64,000 bases of DNA. Origin: Rhodospirillales bacterium (lineage in GTDB: Bacteria > Pseudomonadota > Alphaproteobacteria > Rhodospirillales > WMHbin7). Under the pieces are notes generated by a model that worked only from the letters and a program-made list of their open reading frames with translations, ran no database searches and was not told where the DNA came from. Positions 16,884 through 24,449 of this stretch are shown here, one piece after another. Every line of letters starts with the position of its first letter. Positions within the stretch are counted from its first letter, which is position 1. The stretch spans positions 1 through 64,000 of the forward strand of contig JACRPC010000002.1 in the NCBI GenBank assembly GCA_016214125.1. The letters are read 5' to 3'. Position numbers and translations under genes: made by a program.

Positions 16884-17609
16884 TCACAGTCGTATGGCGC
16901 TATAATATGGTGGTTTGATATCGAGGATGACTTCGACGCCTTCGGTGGGATTTCTGGAAAGGTTTTCACGAATCTGAATTTCATACTGTGACGCGCATTC
17001 GTGCAAAATGTCGTCGAAATTAATTACCAAATAGGCGATGTATTTGGTGTGGAGATCGCTATCAAAAGACTCCATCTGGGTTTTCGCTTCATTTATGACA
17101 CGATGAAGTTTTGTGACAAATTCGGGTGATATATTTGGAACGCCGTCTATTACACCCCCAACAAGCCTACGATTTACTTCGTCTTGGGAAATATGGATTG
17201 TCTTAACTTCGCACAGCACCGTTTCATCGCCGGACATCGCCTTCAGGTCCGGTGTCTTCGATTTGGTCCGTGGAATGAACTCGATATTTGAATAGCCACG
17301 GGCAGCGAGGAAGTTGTAGCCCCGAGCCTGATTGAGGATGGAAAAAAACTGTTCCCACCCTCGATCAGGAATCGTAGCGGAGAGCCGGGGCAACGCCTCT
17401 TCTTTCAGGGCCTCCCATGCTGACTCATCAAGCCCGGCTAGGTCTTGCTCAATAGCCTGAAAGAAAGCCTGCTTATGAGGGGCTGTTAGCTTGTCATCAT
17501 CTGCCGTGAAATAAGAGTCTGGCGAGTTCAGGGCAATAGAAGCGTCCCGCAGTTCTTGAACGCGAACGTAATCGCGCATTGTGTCCATGCCGCCAGTGGA
17601 TGATGTCAT
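16884..17609 (-). CDS. PD-(D/E)XK nuclease-like protein, accessory
   Basis: 241 residues from the ATG at 17609; ATGs at 17588 and 17645 are alternatives and the start is uncertain. The central part matches the restriction-endonuclease-like core: helix GWEQFFSILNQARGYNFLAARG, then KTPDLKAM (D121) and VLCEVKTI (E134, K136). The rest is not recognised. The gene is visibly more AT-rich than its surroundings and lies between an att-like remnant and phage debris, so it was probably acquired. Family members cut DNA or RNA, often in defence or repair; a defence role is possible but unproven. No partner methylase or helicase is adjacent. Confidence 0.7.
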   Translation of the reverse strand: MTSSTGGMDTMRDYVRVQELRDASIALNSPDSYFTADDDKLTAPHKQAFFQAIEQDLAGLDESAWEALKEEALPRLSATIPDRGWEQFFSILNQARGYNFLAARGYSNIEFIPRTKSKTPDLKAMSGDETVLCEVKTIHISQDEVNRRLVGGVIDGVPNISPEFVTKLHRVINEAKTQMESFDSDLHTKYIAYLVINFDDILHECASQYEIQIRENLSRNPTEGVEVILDIKPPYYSAIRL

Positions 17610-17611
17610 TA

Positions 17612-17641
17612 TGCAACCCAGAAATATGCAACAAAGTTGCA
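17612..17641 (-). promoter_or_regulatory. TGCAAC repeats upstream of the nuclease-like gene
   Basis: TGCAAC at 17612-17617 is repeated at 17627-17632, and the second copy forms a perfect inverted repeat with GTTGCA at 17636-17641 (3-base centre). The cluster lies immediately before the preferred start and looks like a repressor operator. No candidate repressor is adjacent. Confidence 0.45.
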
Positions 17642-17669
17642 GCATAGCACGAGCGGCGAATAGGAGAAA

Positions 17670-17945
17670 TTAAGTCGCCGCCGTCGCGATCCCATCCAGC
17701 CGTACCCGCACGGTCGTGGTGCCATTACCCGCTACGGTAACGGCAACGCCGACGGAGAACAGCCCGACGCCGGGCAGCGCCACTTGCTTGGCGGTATCGT
17801 CCCAGGCGACGCGGGCGCCCTGGACGATGATGGTGGCCGGGGCCTTGGGCAGATCGAACACGCCTCGCGTGGCGATCTCGATCTCCTCGCCCTCGGCGAC
17901 CGTCACGGCGGCGACGCCGAACAGGCTGCCGACGAGGAGGCCATA
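17670..17945 (-). pseudogene. Truncated phage DUF2190 (capsid decoration) gene remnant
   Basis: Reading leftward from about 17945, GLLVGSLFGVAAVTVAEGEE...GVFDLPKAPATIIVQGARV and VAWDDTAKQVALPG are characteristic of DUF2190 proteins, found in tailed-phage head modules and thought to decorate capsids. Only ~90 of the usual ~110 residues remain and the natural N-terminus is missing. The open frame continues to 18338, but that extension is low-complexity and unrelated to the family. It is evidence of a decayed prophage. Confidence 0.75.
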
Positions 17946-17984
17946 ATCTAAAACGGGGACACAATAATAAAATACCATGAAAAC

Positions 17985-18272
17985 ATTTATAAAACAATAT
18001 TGTACGACTATTGACGCAGAAAGCTTGCCCCCCTTCTTTGCGCCTTCCTTCGCGCTCGTGGCGGCCTTGGCGTTAGGCCAGCCGGTCCCATCTCCACCGT
18101 TCCGTTCAAATCGAACTCCCATCCCCTCCGTCCCATCGCCGTCCTCCGTCCCATCGCCGCTCGCCCGGGGATGGTCCACCCATCGCCGTCCGCCCGGGGT
18201 GCGCCCACCATCGCCACCCCAACCTACACCCCTGGCCGATGTTTTTGTTATATTCATCAAATATTTATAAAA
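17985..18272. repeat. ATTTATAAAA direct repeats in two AT-rich patches
   Basis: ATTTATAAAA occurs at 17985-17994 and 18263-18272, each followed within ~15 bases by GTAC and then a GAC. The copies bracket the 18.1-kb low-complexity block and could be duplicated ends of an inserted or lost segment. Confidence 0.4.
18128..18215. repeat. 18-bp tandem and dispersed short repeats
   Basis: CCGTCCCATCGCCG appears at 18128-18141 and 18146-18159 (period 18). A shorter CCCATCGCCG recurs at 18179-18188, and TCGCCCGGGG/CGCCCGGGG at ~18161 and ~18191. The block has the look of slippage-generated repeats. Confidence 0.7.
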
Positions 18273-18754
18273 TGTACTTGACAGCCTGGCGGTGATCGGG
18301 CAACCTGTCCAGGCTCCCTTCTTGTGCGCGGGCGCCAAAAAGTGGGCTGGTGTTGCGAGCGGTTCTCGGAATCACAGAAATCCGCATGTCCGTTCAAGGC
18401 GCTAAGGTAAAAAATGCTAAAAGAATGGGCCGGATTCGGGGGTGAATTCTGTAAGATCAACGGGTTAATTGAGTCAAAGCGGCGCCAAGCGGGCGCGAGC
18501 CGACCGCGAACCGGCCGCAAAGCGGGTCCAATCGGGCGCAAATCGGCCATTCTTCGGCCCGCTTCAGGCCCGTCCCGGTCAAGCGTCCCGGTCGCCCGCC
18601 CCGGTCAAGGGCTTGGGCGCCGGTGGATGGAGGGCTGGTCTGGGTCAAGGCCGGCGGGCAGGGGCGGAGAGGCGGCGAAGCGACGACCCGGCGACCGGCG
18701 AGGCGACAGGCAACGATGTGAAAGGGGTAGGCGACAGGCAACGAGCCGGCGGGG

Positions 18755-18790
18755 CGACAGGCGGCAGGCGGCAGGCGGCAGGGGCGGCGA
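18755..18790. repeat. GGCGGCA heptamer tandem repeat
   Basis: GCGACAGGCGGCAGGCGG and following bases carry about three to four copies of a 7-bp unit just beyond the 3' end of elbB. Nearby, AGGCGACAGGCAACG is also repeated (near 18700 and 18730). Confidence 0.6.
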
Positions 18791-18807
18791 CCCAGCGAAA
18801 CGGGAAC

Positions 18808-19470
18808 TTACGTTCCCACCATCTCCAAGACGGCCGTCACCGTGTTCTGGGCGCCGTCGGCGATCTGGCTGATCGTGGCGTCCAGCATGTAGCAGGGCGA
18901 GGTCGCCACCCGGTTGGCCCGGTCCACCACCACATCGCCATGGGCGGTCTTGGTGTGGTGGGCGCCCATGCTTTCGATCGCCTTGGCGGTGCCCGCGTCG
19001 CTGCCGATGGTGACCTCGACCGGGGCCAAAAGCTTGGCGATCAGGGTGGGCGCGATGCACAGCGCCCCGATCGGTTTCTTGGCGGCGTGCATGGCCTTCA
19101 CCGCCCGGGCGACGTCGGGGTCGATCTGGCAATTGGCGCCGTCGAAGGCGAAGCTCGACAGGTTCTTGGCGGCGCCGAAGCCGCCGGGGAACAGGATGGC
19201 GTCGAACTCCTTGGCGTCGAAGGTCTTGAGGTCCTCGATCTGGCCTCGGGCGATGCGCGCCGCCTCGACCAGTACGTTGCGGCTCTCCTTGGTCTCCTTG
19301 CCGGTCCGGTGGTCGATGACGTGGCGCTGGGCGATGTCGGGGGCAAAGCAGCGGGCGCGGGCGCCGGCGCGGTCGAGCGCCAACAAAGTGAGCACGGCTT
19401 CGTGGATTTCCGAGCCGTCATAGACTCCGCAGCCCGACAACACCACCGCGACCTTGGCTTGGCGGCTCAT
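18808..19470 (-). CDS. elbB: ElbB-type DJ-1/PfpI superfamily glyoxalase-like protein
   Basis: 220 residues. The start MSRQAKVAVVLSGCGVYDGS and the elbow PIGALCIAPTLIAKLL are diagnostic of ElbB (isoprenoid-biosynthesis-associated, class I glutamine-amidotransferase-like fold); the Cys in ALCIAP is the nucleophile position. Glyoxalase activity has been reported for E. coli ElbB. It stands alone, divergent from the glycosyltransferase operon. ElbB is usually chromosomal core, so the mobile debris probably stops just before it. Confidence 0.9.
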   Translation of the reverse strand: MSRQAKVAVVLSGCGVYDGSEIHEAVLTLLALDRAGARARCFAPDIAQRHVIDHRTGKETKESRNVLVEAARIARGQIEDLKTFDAKEFDAILFPGGFGAAKNLSSFAFDGANCQIDPDVARAVKAMHAAKKPIGALCIAPTLIAKLLAPVEVTIGSDAGTAKAIESMGAHHTKTAHGDVVVDRANRVATSPCYMLDATISQIADGAQNTVTAVLEMVGT

Positions 19471-19581
19471 GGGTCCCTCCTTGTGCGATGCGATGCGCAA
19501 GGCCAAGCCTAGGCCGGGCCTCGGGGCCAAGGCAAGACCCTCCCCTTGGCAGGGGGCGGGCGGGGGCTTATAACGCCGGCC

Positions 19582-20622
19582 ATGCGCTTGGTCCTGGTCG
19601 ACGATTCCATCCCCTTCGACGGCTATACGCCCATGGCCCACCCCCTGGGCGGGGCGGAGAAGGCGGTGCTCAGTTTGGCCTCGGCCCTGGCCGGGCGCGG
19701 CCACGAGGTTCGGGTCTTCAACCGCTGCCGCTACCGCATGACCATCGAGGGCGTGCAGTGGGAGCCTTGGGACCGGGCGCGGCCCTTGGAGTGCGACGCC
19801 CTCCTGGCCTTCCGCAAGCCGGCGCTCTTGGGCGCGGTCCGCCAGGCGGCCAAGCGGCTGCTGTGGCTGGCGGCGCCGCCCGCCTATCTCAACCGCCCGG
19901 CCAACCGCGAACTCCTCGAGGCCTTCAAGCCCATCCTGCTCTTCCAGGGGCCGGCGCATCGGGCAAGCTGGCAGCCCGAGGGCCTGGCCCTGGCCGATCT
20001 GCCGGCACGGCTGCTGCCGATCGGCGTGCGCTCCGATTATTTGGGCGAGGCCGCCACCCAGCCCCAGGACCCGCCGCTGGCGCTGGCCACCACCCATCCG
20101 GCGCACGGGCTGGATTGGCTGGTCGGGCTCTGGGTGGCCGAGATTCATCCCGCCCTGCCCAAGGCGCGGCTGCGCCTGTATTCGGCCGGGCTGGCGCGCG
20201 GGCTGGAAGGCGGGCCGGTGGCGCCGGATCTGGCGCCGATCCTGGCCCTCGTCAAGGCCGCCACCACCCAAGGCGTCGAGGTGGCGCGGCCCCAGGGCGA
20301 TCTTGACATGGCCCAGGCCTATCGCAGCGCCCGGGTCCATCTCTATCCCGGCCATGCCGACGACGTGCTGGCCTCGACCCTGGCCGAATCCCAGGCCGCC
20401 GGCCTGCCCGCCGTGGTCCGCCGCCTGGGCGCGGCGCCCGAGCGGATCGTCGACGGCCAGACCGGCTTCGCAGTTCCCGACGATGCGGCCTTCGCCAACG
20501 TGGCGCTCCGCCTGCTTTCCGACGATAATCTGTTCTGGAGCCAGAACCGCGAGGCCCGCTTCGCCCAGTCCGGGCGCGGCTGGGAGAGGGCGGCGGAGGA
20601 ATTGGAATCGATCCTGCGATGA
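19582..20622 (+). CDS. Glycosyltransferase, GT-B fold, first gene of surface-glycan operon
   Basis: 346 residues. The start at 19582 gives MRLVLVDDSIPFDGYTPMAH followed by PLGGAEKAV, a nucleotide-sugar glycosyltransferase N-terminus. The C-terminal part has ESQAAGLPAVVRRLGAAPERIVDGQTGFAVPDD, the family GT4 pattern for donor binding. It is a paralogue of the gene at 22340 (shared VDD/ADD..FDG..P..PLGGAE opening). The next gene starts inside its stop codon (4-base overlap). Donor and acceptor sugars are unknown. Confidence 0.85.
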   Translation: MRLVLVDDSIPFDGYTPMAHPLGGAEKAVLSLASALAGRGHEVRVFNRCRYRMTIEGVQWEPWDRARPLECDALLAFRKPALLGAVRQAAKRLLWLAAPPAYLNRPANRELLEAFKPILLFQGPAHRASWQPEGLALADLPARLLPIGVRSDYLGEAATQPQDPPLALATTHPAHGLDWLVGLWVAEIHPALPKARLRLYSAGLARGLEGGPVAPDLAPILALVKAATTQGVEVARPQGDLDMAQAYRSARVHLYPGHADDVLASTLAESQAAGLPAVVRRLGAAPERIVDGQTGFAVPDDAAFANVALRLLSDDNLFWSQNREARFAQSGRGWERAAEELESILR

Positions 20623-21578
20623 AGCTTTTGTTCATCACTTCGACCCGCATCGGCGACGCCGTCCTGTCGACCGGGCTGCTCGACCATCTGGTCCGCCAGC
20701 ATCCGCAAGCGCGGGTGACGGTGGCCTGCGGGCCCGAGGCGGCGCCCCTGTTCGCCGCCCTGCCCAATCTTGAGCGGCTGATCCCGATGGCCAAGGAACG
20801 CTGGTCGGGCCATTGGTTCACGCTGTGGAAGGAATGCGTCGGCATTCATTGGGACATCGTGGTCGATCTGCGCCGTTCGGCGGTGGCCTATCTGCTGTCC
20901 ACGGATCGGCGCTACATGCTTCGGCGCAGCGGCGAGCCGGTGCATCGGGTGCGCGAGATCGCCGACGCCCTCGATTTGCCCGAGCCGCCGATGCCGCGCA
21001 TCTGGATTTCCGACGCCGAGCGCCAGGCGGCCCGGCGCCTGATGCCGTCGGATCGGCCGATCCTGGCGGTGGGGCCGACCACCAACTGGCGGGCCAAGAC
21101 CTGGCGGGCCGAACGTTTCCTCGAACTCATCCGCCGGCTCACCGGCCCGTCCGGAATCCTGCCCGAGGCCCGGGTCGCCATCTTCGGCGCCCCCGACGAG
21201 CGGGCGCAGGCGATGCCGGTGATCGAAGGCCTCGAGCCCGATCGTCGCCTCGATCTGGTCGGCAAGATCGACCTCTTGACCGTTTACGCCTGCCTCGAGC
21301 GCTGCGGCTTTTATGTCGGCAACGATTCGGCGCTGATGCATCTGGCGGCCGCCTCCGGCATTCCGACCTTGGGCCTCTTCGGTCCCAGCCAGGAGACTCA
21401 TTACGCGCCCTGGGGCTGGCACGCGGCGGCGGTGCGCACCCGGACCGAGTTCGGCAAGCTCTTCCCGCCCAATTTCGATCACAAGACTTCGGACACGCTG
21501 ATGGACACGCTCACCGTCGAGGATGCCGAGGCCGCCGCCCGCGCCCTTTGGGCCAAGCTCGAACGCCGGGCGGCCTGA
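20619..21578 (+). CDS. Glycosyltransferase family 9 (heptosyltransferase-like)
   Basis: 319 residues. N-terminus MKLLFITSTRIGDAVLSTGL, with the GT9 motif (R-I-G-D), and C-terminal FYVGNDSALMHLAAASGIPTLGLFGPS, the ADP-heptose-binding pattern of LPS heptosyltransferases. Probably adds a heptose-like sugar to LPS core on the cytoplasmic face. It overlaps the previous gene by four bases and abuts the next. Confidence 0.9.
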   Translation: MKLLFITSTRIGDAVLSTGLLDHLVRQHPQARVTVACGPEAAPLFAALPNLERLIPMAKERWSGHWFTLWKECVGIHWDIVVDLRRSAVAYLLSTDRRYMLRRSGEPVHRVREIADALDLPEPPMPRIWISDAERQAARRLMPSDRPILAVGPTTNWRAKTWRAERFLELIRRLTGPSGILPEARVAIFGAPDERAQAMPVIEGLEPDRRLDLVGKIDLLTVYACLERCGFYVGNDSALMHLAAASGIPTLGLFGPSQETHYAPWGWHAAAVRTRTEFGKLFPPNFDHKTSDTLMDTLTVEDAEAAARALWAKLERRAA

Positions 21579-22340
21579 ATGGACAAGCCGATCCGTCTGT
21601 CGGCGGTGGTGTCGGTGCGCAACGAGGCGCATCAACTGGCCGATTGCCTGGGTCGCCTGACCTTCGCCGACGAGATCGTCGTCGTGCTCGACAAATGCAC
21701 CGACGAGTCGAAGGGCATCGCCGCCCGCTTCACCGACCGTTTGGTCGAGGGCGACTGGGCCTTGGAGGGCGATCGGCGCAACGCCGCCATCGCCGCCTGC
21801 CGGGGCGAATGGATTCTCGAAGTCGATGCCGACGAGCGGGTGCCCGAGGCGCTGGCCCAAGAGATCCGCGCCACCATCGATACGACAACCTACGACTGGC
21901 ACGAAATCCCGGTCGACAATTACATCGGCCAACGCCTGGTGCGCTGGGGCTGGGGCGCCTCGTTCGGCAAGGCCGCCTATCCCGGCCTGTTTCGCAAGGG
22001 CGCGAAACGCTGGGGCCGCCAGCGCGTCCATCCGGCGCTGTCGTGGTCGGGGCGTAAGGGACCGATGCTCGTCAACCGCCTCGATCACTTGGTCGATCGC
22101 AACATCTCGGACATGATCCGCCGGCTCGACAGCTATTCGACCGCCCGGGCCAAGGATCTGCGCGAGTCGGGCGCCATCGGTTCCCTGCCGTCCAATCTGC
22201 GCCGGCTGGTCTCGCGCTTCGTCAAATGCTATGTCGGGCGCCAGGGCTACCGCGAGGGCGGCTACGGATTCCTGATCGCCCTCTTCGCCGGTTTGTTTCC
22301 GCTTCTCGCCCATCTCAAAGCCCGGCTGGAGAAAGAGTGA
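21579..22340 (+). CDS. Glycosyltransferase family 2, LPS-core WaaE/KdtX-like
   Basis: 253 residues. N-terminus LSAVVSVRNEAHQLADCLG and the acidic motif ILEVDADERVP are the GT-A family 2 nucleotide-sugar site; the overall shape resembles the beta-glucosyltransferases called WaaE/KdtX. C-terminal hydrophobic helix FLIALFAGLFPLLAHL suggests membrane association. It starts on the base after the previous stop and its own stop overlaps the next start (TGATG). Confidence 0.88.
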   Translation: MDKPIRLSAVVSVRNEAHQLADCLGRLTFADEIVVVLDKCTDESKGIAARFTDRLVEGDWALEGDRRNAAIAACRGEWILEVDADERVPEALAQEIRATIDTTTYDWHEIPVDNYIGQRLVRWGWGASFGKAAYPGLFRKGAKRWGRQRVHPALSWSGRKGPMLVNRLDHLVDRNISDMIRRLDSYSTARAKDLRESGAIGSLPSNLRRLVSRFVKCYVGRQGYREGGYGFLIALFAGLFPLLAHLKARLEKE

Positions 22341-23377
22341 TGGCCGACATCGTCCTGGCCGATGACGGCATCGTCTTCGACGGCACCACGCCCGAGACCC
22401 AGCCCTTGGGCGGCGCGGAAAGCTCGTTCGTTTTTTTGGCCGAGGAATTGGCGGCGCGGGGTCATCGGGTGCGGGTGGTCAATCGCTGCGCCCGCCCGCT
22501 CGATCACAAGGGTGTCGCCTGGCGCCCGCTGGCCGAAGGCTTTCCCGAAACCGCCGATCTCTACATCGCCAACCGGGGCGACAAGCTGATCCGCGCCATG
22601 CCGGGCGCCAAGAAGACGGTGTTCTGGATTCACAACCCGGCCGGCTATCTGATGAAATGGCGCTATCTGTGGAAGCTGACGGTGGCTCGCCCCGACATCG
22701 TTTTCATCGGCACCTACCACGCCACCACCTATCCGGCCTGGGCGCCGGGCGGCAGGCGGGTGGTGATCCCCTACGGCATCCCCGATCTTTTCCGCAAGGC
22801 CCAGCCGGGTCAGGGCGTGCCGGCGCCCCGGGCGGTGTTCACCTCGAACCCGCTGCGCTCGCTCGATTGGCTCTTGGAGCGCTGGGCCAAGGAGATTCGC
22901 CCCAAGGTGCCGGGCGCCGAACTGCATGTCTTCTCGGGCGCCGCCACTTACGGCGCGGTCGGCGACGCCAAGGCCCAGGCGATGCGCGAGGTGCTGGCGC
23001 GGGCCGAGGAATTGGCCGGCGTCGGCGTGGTGCTGCGCGGGCCGGTGCCCAAGGCGCGCCTGGTCGAGGAATTCCGTCAGGCCCGCCTGCTGCTCTACAA
23101 GGGCGACATCAACGAAACCTTCTGCCTGGCGGTGGGCGAGGCCCAGGCGATGGGAGTGCCGGCGATCGTTCAGCCGATCGGCTCGGTGGTCGAACGGGTG
23201 GTCGAGGGCGAGACCGGCTTCATCGCGCCCGATGACGCTCGCTTTTCCGAAGCCGCGGTGCGCATCCTGGCCGACGACGCGCTGTGGTCGACATTGCATG
23301 CGGGGGCGCTGGCGCGTCAGCGGCGTTGGGGCTGGCCCGATGCCGCCCAGGCCTTCGAACAATTCGTGCCGGCATAA
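22340..23377 (+). CDS. Glycosyltransferase, GT4-like, paralogue of the operon's first gene
   Basis: 345 residues from the ATG overlapping the preceding stop. Opening IVLADDGIVFDGTTPETQ then PLGGAESSFVFLAEEL parallels the 19582 gene; the C-terminus has EAQAMGVPAIVQPIGSVVER and GETGFIAPDD. Central motif VFWIHNPAGYLMKW is typical of GT4 enzymes acting on surface polysaccharides. Sequence divergence from the paralogue suggests a different acceptor. Confidence 0.87.
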   Translation: MADIVLADDGIVFDGTTPETQPLGGAESSFVFLAEELAARGHRVRVVNRCARPLDHKGVAWRPLAEGFPETADLYIANRGDKLIRAMPGAKKTVFWIHNPAGYLMKWRYLWKLTVARPDIVFIGTYHATTYPAWAPGGRRVVIPYGIPDLFRKAQPGQGVPAPRAVFTSNPLRSLDWLLERWAKEIRPKVPGAELHVFSGAATYGAVGDAKAQAMREVLARAEELAGVGVVLRGPVPKARLVEEFRQARLLLYKGDINETFCLAVGEAQAMGVPAIVQPIGSVVERVVEGETGFIAPDDARFSEAAVRILADDALWSTLHAGALARQRRWGWPDAAQAFEQFVPA

Positions 23378-23393
23378 GGCATAAGGAGAACGG

Positions 23394-24449
23394 GTGGGCA
23401 TGGTGCGGGTGTTGCAAGCGATGGCGGGAGCCGAGTTCGGCGGCGCCGAGGCCTTCTTCGTGCGTCTGGCGATCGCCCTCTATGGGCGGGGGCTCGACCA
23501 GCGGCTGGTGATCCGCGCCCATCCCAAGCGCGCCGCCACCTTGCGCGCCGCCGGCCTTGACGTCGTCGAGCTGCCCTTCGGCGGTCGGCTCGATTGGCGC
23601 ACGCCCTTGGGCTTCCGCAAGGCGGTGAACGAGTTCAAGCCCGATCTGGCGCTCACCTGGATGAACCGCGCCACCCGCCTGTGCCCCGAGGGGCCGTTCG
23701 TCCATGTCGGCCGCCTGGGCGGCTATTACGATCTCAAATACTACCGGCGCTGCCGCCATCTGATCGGCAACACCCAGGACATCGTCGATTATCTGGTGCG
23801 CGAGGGTTGGCCGGCCGAGCGCGCCCACTACCTGCCCAATTTCGTCATCCAGGCGATCATGCCGGCCGTCGATCGCAAGCCGCTCTTCACCCCGCCCGGC
23901 GCGCCGCTGGTGCTGGCGCTGGGCCGGCTGCACGCCAACAAGGCCTTCGACGTGCTGTTCAGGGCGATGGCCCAAGTGCCCGACGCCTATCTGTGGCTGG
24001 CCGGCGATGGCCCCTTGAAGGCCGAGTTGGAGGCCCTGGCGCAGCAGGTGGGCATCAAGCCCCGGGTGCGTTTTCTAGGTTGGCGCGACGACATCCCGGC
24101 CCTCTTTGCGGCCGCCGATCTGTTCGTCTGTCCGTCGCGCCACGAACCGCTCGGCAATGTGGTGCTCGAGGCCTGGGCGCAGGGCAAGCCGGTGGTCGCC
24201 GCCGACAGTTTGGGCCCGGGCACCCTCATTCAGCACGAAAGGAACGGGCTCTTGGTGCCCATCGACGATCCCGGTTCGATGGCGGGCGCCATCAAGTGGC
24301 TTTTGCAGGATCGCGCCTACGCGGCCAAGCTGGCCGAGGCGGGCCGCGCCGCCTTCGAGGCCCGCTTCACCGAAGGCGCGGTGGTCGATCAGTATCTCGC
24401 CTTCTTCGAGAAGGTGGTGGCGGAATGTGCGGCATCGCCGGCCTCGTAA
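23394..24449 (+). CDS. Glycosyltransferase family 4
   Basis: 351 residues with a GTG start 16 bp after the previous gene. Opening AGAEFGGAEAFFVRLAIAL, donor-site core VLALGRLHANKAFDVLFRAM, and CPSRHEPLGNVVLEAWAQGK (the E-x7-E region) are textbook GT4. It resembles enzymes that extend LPS core or capsule. Its stop lies within the next gene (25-base overlap). Confidence 0.92.
   Translation: MGMVRVLQAMAGAEFGGAEAFFVRLAIALYGRGLDQRLVIRAHPKRAATLRAAGLDVVELPFGGRLDWRTPLGFRKAVNEFKPDLALTWMNRATRLCPEGPFVHVGRLGGYYDLKYYRRCRHLIGNTQDIVDYLVREGWPAERAHYLPNFVIQAIMPAVDRKPLFTPPGAPLVLALGRLHANKAFDVLFRAMAQVPDAYLWLAGDGPLKAELEALAQQVGIKPRVRFLGWRDDIPALFAAADLFVCPSRHEPLGNVVLEAWAQGKPVVAADSLGPGTLIQHERNGLLVPIDDPGSMAGAIKWLLQDRAYAAKLAEAGRAAFEARFTEGAVVDQYLAFFEKVVAECAASPAS

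Larger units (their letters stand above)
17946..18807. other. Gene-poor, repeat-rich decayed region
   Basis: No credible gene is visible in these ~860 bp. Two AT-rich patches (about 17946-18010 and 18240-18280) flank a GC-rich low-complexity block. Beyond 18470 the sequence is skewed toward short G/C-rich words, ending in GGCGGCA-type repeats. Open frames here (e.g. 18414-18872) have compositions expected from repeats, not proteins. This looks like the scar of a lost element. Confidence 0.6.

Noticed and set aside
18128-18215. CRISPR array.
   Set aside because: Repeats are short, irregular and closely spaced without uniform unique spacers, and no cas genes are present.
17946-18338. N-terminal extension of the DUF2190 remnant to a full protein.
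   Set aside because: The extension is low-complexity (GDGTEDGDGTEG-like) and unrelated to the family; the open frame is fortuitous.
18414-18872. Possible + strand gene in the repeat-rich region.
   Set aside because: Arg/Gly-rich low-complexity translation across simple repeats, running antisense into the elbB 3' end, with no ribosome site or homology signal.
20343-22313. A ~650-codon open frame antisense to the glycosyltransferases.
   Set aside because: Same composition artefact; the + strand genes carry clear family motifs and tight operon spacing.
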